Source: Candidatus Treponema excrementipullorum (GTDB taxonomy: Bacteria > Spirochaetota > Spirochaetia > Treponematales > Treponemataceae). Taken from it: a DNA stretch of 7,959 nucleotides. The translations under genes and the position numbers were made by a program. The first letter of the stretch is position 1. Each line of letters begins with the position of its first letter. This document shows positions 1 to 5,661 of this stretch, one piece after another. The DNA lies in contig JAHLFV010000002.1 of the NCBI GenBank assembly GCA_018883625.1, positions 1 through 7,959 on the forward strand, given 5' to 3'. The notes under the pieces were generated by a model. It was not told the origin of the DNA, searched no databases, and saw nothing but the letters and a program-made list of their open reading frames with translations.

Positions 1-479
1 TCTTCAAAATCAAAGGAATATTGTTGTAGTTGACGAAGTTTTGCTAAAGGTGGAGTTTCTAAATAAGTTTCTGATGAATAATATTTTCCTGTTTTTTCAT
101 CTTTGAACCTAAGGGCACCACTTCTGGTGTCATCAAACACTCCTAAAAGATAATCAATTTCGTAGAGAGTACGCTGGGAACGACCTTCCTGTTGAGATAC
201 TATACTTTCTCTTCTATTCATAAGTTTCCGTCCCCATCTATCGGGAGAGCAATCAGAAAACATTCCAAACATTTTTTTCCCGGCAGGTAGAAATTGTCTT
301 CCTCTGAAAGGATATAAATCAGGATCAAGAGTTAGGTGTCCAAAATTTTTTAACCAGTAATCAGAATACTCAAAAGAATATGTCTGATTTCCTCTTTGGG
401 TACTTGCAAACAGAACCCCTATCACAGGTTCTGTTTTAAGCCATCCGGCCACAACCTGTATACGTCGTTCGTTATTCAT
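1..479 (-). CDS. hipA: HipA-family toxin kinase, N-terminal part (cut by window edge)
   Basis: This is the first 159 codons of a HipA-type protein that runs off the left edge; positions 1-2 belong to a split codon. HipA toxins are Ser/Thr kinases of type II toxin-antitoxin systems. They phosphorylate translation factors such as glutamyl-tRNA synthetase and are neutralised by HipB. What is visible is the N-terminal 'couple' region with the family signature FGMFSDCSPDRWGRKLM at residues 71-87, followed by YEIDYLLGVFDDTRSGALRF (106-125). This is a typical HipA N-lobe block. The kinase core (activation loop, catalytic Asp) lies outside the window, so activity cannot be judged. The ATG at 479 sits one base after the hipB stop (TAATATG) and has no clear Shine-Dalgarno, which suggests translation coupled to hipB. 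Family assignment is firm; the target is unknown. Confidence 0.88.
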   Translation of the reverse strand, partial: MNNERRIQVVAGWLKTEPVIGVLFASTQRGNQTYSFEYSDYWLKNFGHLTLDPDLYPFRGRQFLPAGKKMFGMFSDCSPDRWGRKLMNRRESIVSQQEGRSQRTLYEIDYLLGVFDDTRSGALRFKDEKTGKYYSSETYLETPPLAKLRQLQQYSFDFE

Positions 480-480
480 A

Positions 481-792
481 TTATTTTTTTTCTGCCCGTT
501 TTCTTATGGGTAAATTCAAATCTTGAAAAGTTCTGCCTAAAATGTCATCCTTTGCAATCAAAAGCAAATCATCTTGCAATCCTAAAGAATTCAAAACAGC
601 GGCATAACTCCCCATGGCGACAGAAGGAGAACCTTGTTCTATTTGCCACAAAGTAGCTCGACTTATTCCTGCCCTTTCAGAGACAAGCTCCGATGAAAGT
701 TTTCTTCTGAGACGGGCTAATTTAATCTGCTCTCCCATTGTCGCCAGTATGCTTTGAGTTTTAGGAAATAAAACCGTTTGTTTCTTACCCAT
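481..792 (-). CDS. hipB: HipB-type antitoxin, XRE-family DNA-binding protein
   Basis: This 103-residue protein carries an XRE/Cro-type helix-turn-helix at about residues 20-73: MGEQIKLARLRRKLSSELV, then SERAGISRATLWQIEQG as the recognition region. A short basic tail, LGRTFQDLNLPIRKRAEKK, matches the usual end of HipB-like partners of this HipA class. By family knowledge it binds and inhibits HipA and represses its own operon. It lies directly upstream of hipA with a 1-nt gap, as expected for an antitoxin-toxin pair. I chose the ATG at 792. An in-frame TTG at 813 would lengthen the protein by 7 residues (to 110), but it lies upstream of the -10 box of the only good promoter, so it should not be transcribed. 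The mRNA leader is predicted to be only 2-4 nt, so no Shine-Dalgarno is expected and none is seen. Confidence 0.9.
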   Translation of the reverse strand: MGKKQTVLFPKTQSILATMGEQIKLARLRRKLSSELVSERAGISRATLWQIEQGSPSVAMGSYAAVLNSLGLQDDLLLIAKDDILGRTFQDLNLPIRKRAEKK

Positions 793-847
793 AATGTTTA
801 TATTATAAAACAAAACAACCTATATTGTCAAATAATATAAACATTAT
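791..847. promoter_or_regulatory. Paired inverted operator arms around the hipBA promoter
   Basis: ATAATGTTTATATTAT (791-806) and ATAATATAAACATTAT (832-847) are exact reverse complements, 16 of 16, separated by 25 bp. Each arm is itself partly symmetric (ATAAT...ATTAT). Their centres are 41 bp apart, about four helical turns, so proteins on both would face the same side of the DNA. One arm covers the -10 box through the start codon and the other sits immediately upstream of the -35 box. This layout is what an autoregulating HipB would need, as HipB proteins bind dyad operators in their own promoters. The repeats are directly seen; binding by this HipB is inferred. Confidence 0.7.
802..831 (-). 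promoter_or_regulatory. Consensus sigma70 promoter of hipBA
   Basis: Read on the minus strand, TTGACA (831-826) is followed by an 18-nt spacer and TATAAT (807-802). Both hexamers match the consensus perfectly. Transcription should start near 794-796, giving a leader of about 2-4 nt before the hipB ATG at 792. This is therefore a nearly leaderless mRNA. The -10 hexamer lies inside one 16-bp inverted arm and the -35 hexamer abuts the other, so repressor binding should block RNA polymerase. Confidence 0.8.
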
Positions 848-862
848 ATCAAAATCATTTCC

Positions 863-905
863 AAAAAAAATCCGTTAAAAGGGAGTGTGATTCCTTTCTA
901 ACGGA
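863..905 (-). terminator. Intrinsic terminator, minus strand, upstream of hipBA
   Basis: On the minus strand a 14-bp stem (905-892 paired with 884-871) has one mismatch and one G-U pair around a 7-nt loop, and eight T residues (870-863) follow it. The plus-strand reading has no T-run after the stem, so it works only toward hipBA. No minus-strand gene lies just upstream, so it may stop antisense transcription across the ATPase gene, or be left over from a lost gene. Confidence 0.65.
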
Positions 906-951
906 TATATACGTAGTCATAAAAAATAAAAAGAAAATTATTTAATGGTAG

Positions 952-997
952 ATATTGGACAAATCGACTTTTCAAAAGTGGATTTGTCCAATATAAT
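952..997 (+). promoter_or_regulatory. Palindrome-covered, leaderless promoter of the ATPase gene
   Basis: Positions 952-994 form a 43-bp palindrome centred on C973: 20 of 21 pairs are complementary, with only 966/980 failing. The outer arms are ATATTGGACAAATC and GATTTGTCCAATAT. A perfect TATAAT lies at 992-997, overlapping the palindrome's right end, and a weak -35 (TTTTCA, 969-974, 4 of 6 matches) lies 17 nt upstream. Counting seven bases on from the -10 box gives a start at about 1004, the A of the ATPase ATG. The transcript would be leaderless and the palindrome would act as a DNA operator, not as an RNA hairpin. The palindrome and -10 box are seen; start site and operator role are inferred. 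Confidence 0.65.
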
Positions 998-1003
998 GGA
1001 AAC

Positions 1004-2170
1004 ATGCTGGAACGAATAATTTCATCTTATTTTACTAACGTGCTCACCATATATCCGATTGTCACAGTTACTGGCCCCAGACAATCAGGTAAAACAACTC
1101 TTGTAAAAAATGCATTGCCGGATTGGAATTACGTTTCTCTAGAGGATCCCGACGTCCGGTCGTTCTGTAAAAACGATTGTCGGGGTTTTCTTGAAACATA
1201 TCCGGAAAATACAATAATAGACGAAGCCCAGCGTGTTCCCGAACTGTTTTCGTATCTTCAAACCCATGTAGACAGCAAACACAAAAACGGCATGTATGTC
1301 CTTACCGGTTCCCAAAACATGAATATGATGGAGTCAATCTCCCAATCCCTTGCAGGAAGGACTTCCGTTTTAAAGCTACTTCCTTTTTCTTATGAAGAGC
1401 AAAAAAACGCAGGTATTTTACCGTTAACTGTAAACGAACAGATTTTTACCGGAGGATATCCCCGTATTTTTGACAGTCATATTCCCCCTTCCCGGTTTCA
1501 CAAGGACTATATTGAGCTATATGTAGAACGAGATGTACGGCAACTTAAAAATATCGGTAATCTTGATACTTTCAGACGGTTCATAAAACTGTGTGCAGGA
1601 AGAATAGGACAACTTTTGAACATTCAAAATCTTGCTGACGATTGCGGCATAGGTACAACTACGGCAAAATCATGGCTTTCAATTCTTGAAACCTGTTTTA
1701 TCATCTATTTTCTTCAGCCGGACTACCGTAATTTCTCAAAACGAATTATAAAAAGCCCCAAGCTCTATTTTTACGATACAGGTCTTGCTTGTTCTCTCCT
1801 CGAAATACAAAATACAGAACAGATTGATTCCCATTATCTTAGGGGAAATCTTTTTGAAAATATGGTTATAAACAGATTCAGGATGTCAGCTTTTAATAAA
1901 GGTGAAGAACCAGCCACAACATTCTGGCGTGATAAGACCGGAGTGGAAATAGACCTTCTCTGCAAAAGTGCAAGTACCGCCGAAGCTGCTATAAGTGCCT
2001 GGGAAATAAAATCGGGAGCAACGTATTCGGAAGACTATTTTAAAAACCTAAAGCAGTGGACTCGTTTTTCCGGTATTCCGGCGGAAAATTGCTCTGTTAT
2101 TTATACCGGGCATAATCCCATGAAAACCCAAAACGGAATGCTGATTCCTTGGGAAAAACTCGAAATATGA
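1004..2170 (+). CDS. AAA+ ATPase of the AAA_14/DUF4143 family
   Basis: This 388-residue protein has the standard size and layout of the family. An N-terminal P-loop ATPase domain carries Walker A GPRQSGKT (residues 24-31), Walker B TIIDEAQ (70-76) and a sensor-like TGSQN (101-105). A DUF4143 region with a winged-helix-like part (about 190-240) follows. The C-terminal module (about 280-370) has PD-(D/E)XK nuclease-like spacing: E285 in FEN, E315/D317 in GVEIDLL, and E334-x-K336 in WEIKSG. The cellular function of this large bacterial and archaeal family is unknown; it is often found in many genomic copies. The gene stands alone on the plus strand, back to back with hipBA and convergent with the glycan operon. 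The ATG at 1004 has no convincing Shine-Dalgarno, which fits the leaderless promoter. No intrinsic terminator follows on the plus strand. Family call is firm; nuclease activity is unproven. Confidence 0.9.
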   Translation: MLERIISSYFTNVLTIYPIVTVTGPRQSGKTTLVKNALPDWNYVSLEDPDVRSFCKNDCRGFLETYPENTIIDEAQRVPELFSYLQTHVDSKHKNGMYVLTGSQNMNMMESISQSLAGRTSVLKLLPFSYEEQKNAGILPLTVNEQIFTGGYPRIFDSHIPPSRFHKDYIELYVERDVRQLKNIGNLDTFRRFIKLCAGRIGQLLNIQNLADDCGIGTTTAKSWLSILETCFIIYFLQPDYRNFSKRIIKSPKLYFYDTGLACSLLEIQNTEQIDSHYLRGNLFENMVINRFRMSAFNKGEEPATTFWRDKTGVEIDLLCKSASTAEAAISAWEIKSGATYSEDYFKNLKQWTRFSGIPAENCSVIYTGHNPMKTQNGMLIPWEKLEI

Positions 2171-2210
2171 AAAATCTATAGTTCTTATGTAGCACTTATG
2201 TCCCGGCTCT

Positions 2211-2342
2211 GAACAAAAGATCACTGAAGTTTGAGTAAAAGATCAGTGAAGTTTGGGTAAAAGATCACTGAAGTTTGAACAAAAGATCACTGAAGTTTGA
2301 ATAAAAGATCACTGAAATTTCAGTAAAAGATCACTGAAGTTT
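2211..2342. repeat. 22-bp tandem repeat array, six copies
   Basis: Six contiguous 22-bp units start at 2211, 2233, 2255, 2277, 2299 and 2321. The first four bases vary between units (GAAC, GAGT, GGGT, GAAC, GAAT, CAGT). The remaining 18 bases, AAAAGATCACTGAAGTTT, are almost invariant: unit 2 has G in place of C in the centre of TCACTGA, and unit 5 has A in place of G in GAAGTTT. Every unit has a GATC and a small TCA-N-TGA dyad. The period is not a multiple of three, so it does not encode a protein repeat. The array fills most of the gap between the ATPase stop codon and the glycan operon terminator. Function unknown. Confidence 0.95.
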
Positions 2343-2351
2343 TATCGGAAC

Positions 2352-2392
2352 AAAAAAAGCCACGGCATCTACGGGGAAGGCAGTACCGTGGC
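2352..2392 (-). terminator. Intrinsic terminator of the glycan operon
   Basis: On the minus strand GCCACGGTA (2392-2384) pairs with TGCCGTGGC (2367-2359), including one G-U pair, around a 16-nt loop. Seven T residues (2358-2352) follow directly. It lies about 25 nt past the stop codon of the last glycosyltransferase gene and is the clear end of that operon. Confidence 0.85.
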
Positions 2393-2417
2393 GGAAGTAA
2401 CTACTAGACTGAAAATT

Positions 2418-3206
2418 TTACATCCGACCATATTTCCATAAACCATTGATTGCCCATGTTAAAAGATAAAAACTACTTTTTATAATATTAAAACCCAAAA
2501 TCTTACGATAAACGAACCATTGAGGCTTTATCATCTTTTTCTTGCTTGCAGTCATACTGTCTTCACGCATTCGGTAATCTACCAAGACATCACTAATACC
2601 CAAGGCAGTGAAGCCCTTACTTAAAATATCTAACCAATAGACGTAATCATCTCTGAGGGCTCTCAACTCTTCTCTAAAAAAAACAAGGTCTCCTATCTTC
2701 TCTGTATCAACTATAGCGGCACTAGGAAAAATGGGACAATGATATAACAATTTCTTAAAAGTTTTCTTTCCCGGATTTGTATATGGTTTTAATAACTCAT
2801 TTGTACATGTAGCATTCATTCTTCTGTATCCGCAATAAAAAATAGCAGCGTTTGTACCTGTATTTTTTTCTATATAATCCATCATTGTAGCTAAATAATT
2901 ACAATGCCATATATCATCAGAATCAAGGAAGGCAAAATATCGCCCCGTAGCATTTCTCATAGCTTCATTACGGGCACCGGAAGATCCTTTATTCACTTTA
3001 GAAGCTATTAGTTTTATACGAGCATCTTTTTTTGCGTATTCCTCAACAACTTTTATTCCGGCACCATCATCAGGCGAACAGTCATCTACTATAATCATTT
3101 CCCAGTTATCATATGTTTGTCGTAATACAGACTCTATAGTCTCTCCAACTAAACTCGCCCCTTTATACATGGGAATAATAATCGAGACTGTTTCTTTCTT
3201 TTCCAT
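2418..3206 (-). CDS. GT2-family glycosyltransferase (TuaG-like)
   Basis: This 262-residue protein has a GT-A fold glycosyltransferase domain over about residues 5-215. It opens with VSIIIPMYKGASLVGETIESVL, followed by the nucleotide-binding acidic pair IIVDDCSPDD (D41-D42), the GSSGARNEAM motif and the metal-binding FLDSDDIW (DSDD 95-98). LRDDYVYWL (D186/D187) is the likely catalytic-base segment. The tail PQWFVYRKILGF...AINGLWKYGRM, an amphipathic and aromatic stretch, is typical of TuaG-like enzymes and probably holds the protein at the inner membrane. Its likely role is to transfer one sugar onto the lipid-linked repeat unit; donor and linkage cannot be read from sequence. It is the last gene of the operon, 65 bp after glf. 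A good Shine-Dalgarno (AGAGGA) lies 5 nt before the ATG at 3206. Its base composition is closer to glf than to the AT-rich upstream genes. Confidence 0.88.
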   Translation of the reverse strand: MEKKETVSIIIPMYKGASLVGETIESVLRQTYDNWEMIIVDDCSPDDGAGIKVVEEYAKKDARIKLIASKVNKGSSGARNEAMRNATGRYFAFLDSDDIWHCNYLATMMDYIEKNTGTNAAIFYCGYRRMNATCTNELLKPYTNPGKKTFKKLLYHCPIFPSAAIVDTEKIGDLVFFREELRALRDDYVYWLDILSKGFTALGISDVLVDYRMREDSMTASKKKMIKPQWFVYRKILGFNIIKSSFYLLTWAINGLWKYGRM

Positions 3207-3271
3207 GAGTATCCTCTATATTAGATGTTAATGAGATAATGATTTTTGTTTTCTATATAAGAATTAATTTG

Positions 3272-4411
3272 TTATAAATTATAAAGTTTCAATAAATTCC
3301 AAGCGGCAGCGATGGTATCATCCATATCAAAATATCTATACATACCTAACCTACCGCCGAATACAACTTTTTTCTCTTTTGATGCAAGCTCTTTATATTT
3401 GTTGTATAAGGCTGAATTTTTACTATCATTCACCGGATAATATGGTTCATCTCCCACCTTCCAATCAGCAGGATATTCACGGGTTATAATAGTTGTTTCT
3501 TGTTCTAAACACTCTTTATTGTCAGGTTCAAAATGCTTATGCTCTATAATGCGAGTATAGGGAATTTCGGCTTCTGTATAATTTATTACTGCATTTCCCT
3601 GATAATTTTGAACTGGCATAGATTCTGTTTCAAATCGTAAACTACGATATTCCAATTCTCCCAAGCAATAATCAAAGTACCGATCTATAGGACCGGTAAA
3701 AATTATTTTTTCTGCACAGCTATCAAAGTATTCTTTATCAGAAAAATAATCCGTGTTCAGTTGGATATCGGCACCGGATAACATTTTTTCTATTAAGTTG
3801 GTATATCCACCGATAGGAATTCCTTGATAACGGTCATTAAAATAATTATTGTCAAAAATGTACCGTAGTGGCAAACGCTTAATTATTTCCGCTGGTAACT
3901 CGGTACAGGAACGCCCCCACTGTTTTTCCGTATAGCCTTTTACAAGCCGTTCGTAGATGTCTCGTCCAACCAAACTGATTGCCTGTTCTTCAAGATTACG
4001 GGGGACTTTTCCGGCCATCTCAGAGGATTGTTCTTCTATACGCCTTTTAGCCTGTTCAGGAGTTACCACATCCGGCCAGATTTTACTGAATGTGTTCATA
4101 TTAAAAGGCAGATTATAGAGTTCGCCTTTATAATGTGCCACCGGGCAATTGGTATACCGATTAAATTCAGCAAATTGATTTACAAAGTCCCATATTTCTT
4201 TTGAATCGGTATGAAAAATATGAGCACCGTATGTATGAACATTAATTCCATCAATGTTCTCTGTGTAAATATTCCCACCAATATGGGAGCGTTTGTCCAA
4301 TACAAGACAGGACTTACCTTGCGCTACAAATTTGTGTGCCAAAACAGCGGAGAATAAACCGGAACCGACGAAGAGATAGTTATAAGATATTTTTTCCCTC
4401 GAAAATAACAT
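3272..4411 (-). CDS. glf: UDP-galactopyranose mutase
   Basis: Glf is a cytosolic flavoenzyme that interconverts UDP-galactopyranose and UDP-galactofuranose, the Galf donor for surface glycans. This 379-residue protein is full length for bacterial Glf and collinear with the E. coli and Klebsiella enzymes. It has the FAD-binding VGSGLFSAVLAHKF (15-28) and HIGGNIYTE (43-51), then YGAHIFHTD (61-69), LYNLPFNMNTF (98-108) and GYTEKQWGRS (159-168; R167 corresponds to the substrate-loop arginine). NNYFNDRYQGIPIGGY (188-203), PYTRIIEHKHF (284-294, R287) and the FAD-contacting VFGGRLGMYRYFDM (350-363) complete the set. All catalytic landmarks are present. The ATG at 4411 is preceded by AAGGGA at suitable spacing. 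Glf lies 31 nt after the GT4 gene and 65 nt before the last GT2 gene. Its presence implies that Galf is part of the product and that one neighbouring transferase is a galactofuranosyltransferase. Confidence 0.96.
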   Translation of the reverse strand: MLFSREKISYNYLFVGSGLFSAVLAHKFVAQGKSCLVLDKRSHIGGNIYTENIDGINVHTYGAHIFHTDSKEIWDFVNQFAEFNRYTNCPVAHYKGELYNLPFNMNTFSKIWPDVVTPEQAKRRIEEQSSEMAGKVPRNLEEQAISLVGRDIYERLVKGYTEKQWGRSCTELPAEIIKRLPLRYIFDNNYFNDRYQGIPIGGYTNLIEKMLSGADIQLNTDYFSDKEYFDSCAEKIIFTGPIDRYFDYCLGELEYRSLRFETESMPVQNYQGNAVINYTEAEIPYTRIIEHKHFEPDNKECLEQETTIITREYPADWKVGDEPYYPVNDSKNSALYNKYKELASKEKKVVFGGRLGMYRYFDMDDTIAAAWNLLKLYNL

Positions 4412-4442
4412 ATATCTTCCCTTTAGTTTTAACTAATAAAAG

Positions 4443-5660
4443 CTATTCACAAAAAATATCTTGCATAATCTTAAGAAATGAAAAAAAATACTCTGCTTCA
4501 TTCTGAAATTTTGTTATCTTCAAGGAACAATTGTATTTGAATTTTTCATATAAAGCATGGTCATCATGTATTTTTATAATCGAATTTCTTAAATCATTTA
4601 CATAACTTTTTCCTAAATTAATCAACAACCCACAATCTGGAGAAACAATATCTATCAAACCACCACATTTTGAAGCTATACAAGGAATTCCCATAGCTAT
4701 CGATTCAAGAGCTGTCATACCAAAAGCCTCAACACATTGTGTAGGAACAACTGTAATAGAGGAACATAAATATACAGAGGGCATTTGATTTGTGTCCACA
4801 TAACCCAAATTAATTATTTTATTTCCAAGTTTTTCAAGATATAAATTTATTTGAGTAGCATATATATTTTCTGAACGTGTTTTAAACCATGTGTCTCCAA
4901 CAATGAGTAACTTAAACTGAATGTTAATCTTTTCTACTGCTTGTAACAGTTGTAAAAGCCCTTTTTCTTCACTAAATCGGCCACAAAAAAGGATTACAAA
5001 TTCATCATCAACAATGGAAAATTTTTCTTTGAGAGAGCGTGATTGTTCTATTACTAATCTATTATCTCTTCGAAATAACTCTTTATTTATGCAATTTTCG
5101 AGCAAATAACAATTTTTTTTTATATCTAAATTTTGAATATGTTCTTTTAAATATGTACTACAAGCAAGTATAGCATCTGCCGACATACCTGCAACTCTTA
5201 TACGTTTTTCTGTTTTATCAAAATCATATTCTATAGTGTCATAGTCGTTATGTAGATGAAGTAGTATTTTTTTTTCAGGAAATCTATGACGTAATAAAAA
5301 ATAGATGCTAACATTGTTTTCAACAATAATCGCATCATATTTGTTCTTCATTCTAAGAGGAATAACTAAAGACATAAAATCATATCGTTTGTTGATGTGA
5401 AAGAGACGCAACACTCTATTCAACAAAGAAAAAGAAGCACGAACAGGAAAAAACTTCTGCCAATTTCTTATTTGTATTATTTTTGTATTACAATATTTAA
5501 ATTTACACAATTCCTTTTCATAAACTGAATAAACATCTATTTGAAATTCATTATATTTTTCATTTTGCTCAAGTAATACAGTGGTTAAACATTCAACAGC
5601 TCCACCAAGAACAGCTGGTATAGGTTTTACTCCAGAACTACAAATTGCAATCGTTTTCAT
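4443..5660 (-). CDS. GT4-family glycosyltransferase (GT-B fold)
   Basis: This 405-residue protein has two Rossmann-like halves. The N-terminal acceptor half starts MKTIAICSSGVKPIPAVLGGAVECL, with the glycine-rich loop at 16-21. Its linker region has MSADAILACSTYLKEHI (159-175). The C-terminal donor half contains ILFCGRFSEEKGLLQLLQAV (223-242) and the E-x7-E motif EAFGMTALE (E311, E319), followed by GIPCIASKCGG (324-334). These are the hallmarks of retaining GT4 enzymes using UDP- or GDP-sugars, but they do not specify which sugar. It probably adds one residue to the lipid-linked repeat unit on the cytoplasmic face. The ATG at 5660 is one base after the upstream GT2 stop (TAATATG), and an AGGA Shine-Dalgarno lies inside that gene's end, so translation is likely coupled. 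It is markedly AT-rich, for example 9 G/C in the 60 bases 5101-5160. Confidence 0.9.
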   Translation of the reverse strand: MKTIAICSSGVKPIPAVLGGAVECLTTVLLEQNEKYNEFQIDVYSVYEKELCKFKYCNTKIIQIRNWQKFFPVRASFSLLNRVLRLFHINKRYDFMSLVIPLRMKNKYDAIIVENNVSIYFLLRHRFPEKKILLHLHNDYDTIEYDFDKTEKRIRVAGMSADAILACSTYLKEHIQNLDIKKNCYLLENCINKELFRRDNRLVIEQSRSLKEKFSIVDDEFVILFCGRFSEEKGLLQLLQAVEKINIQFKLLIVGDTWFKTRSENIYATQINLYLEKLGNKIINLGYVDTNQMPSVYLCSSITVVPTQCVEAFGMTALESIAMGIPCIASKCGGLIDIVSPDCGLLINLGKSYVNDLRNSIIKIHDDHALYEKFKYNCSLKITKFQNEAEYFFSFLKIMQDIFCE

Positions 5661-5661
5661 A

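Noticed and set aside
396..656. Plus-strand open frame of 86 codons
   Set aside because: It lies antisense to the end of hipB and the start of hipA, has no recognisable domain and no promoter, and both opposing genes are clear family members.
793..813. Upstream TTG start for hipB giving 7 more residues
   Set aside because: It lies upstream of and across the -10 hexamer of the consensus promoter, so the transcript would not contain it; homologues generally start near the ATG form.
952..994. RNA hairpin such as a riboswitch or attenuator
   Set aside because: The -10 box overlaps the right arm, so the palindrome would not be transcribed from this promoter. There is also no T-run for termination on the plus strand.
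2211..2342. CRISPR array
   Set aside because: Units are directly adjacent with no unique spacers, and only four bases vary; no cas genes are nearby.
4921..5109. Plus-strand open frame of 62 codons
   Set aside because: It is fully inside the GT4 gene on the other strand, low in complexity and without start signals.
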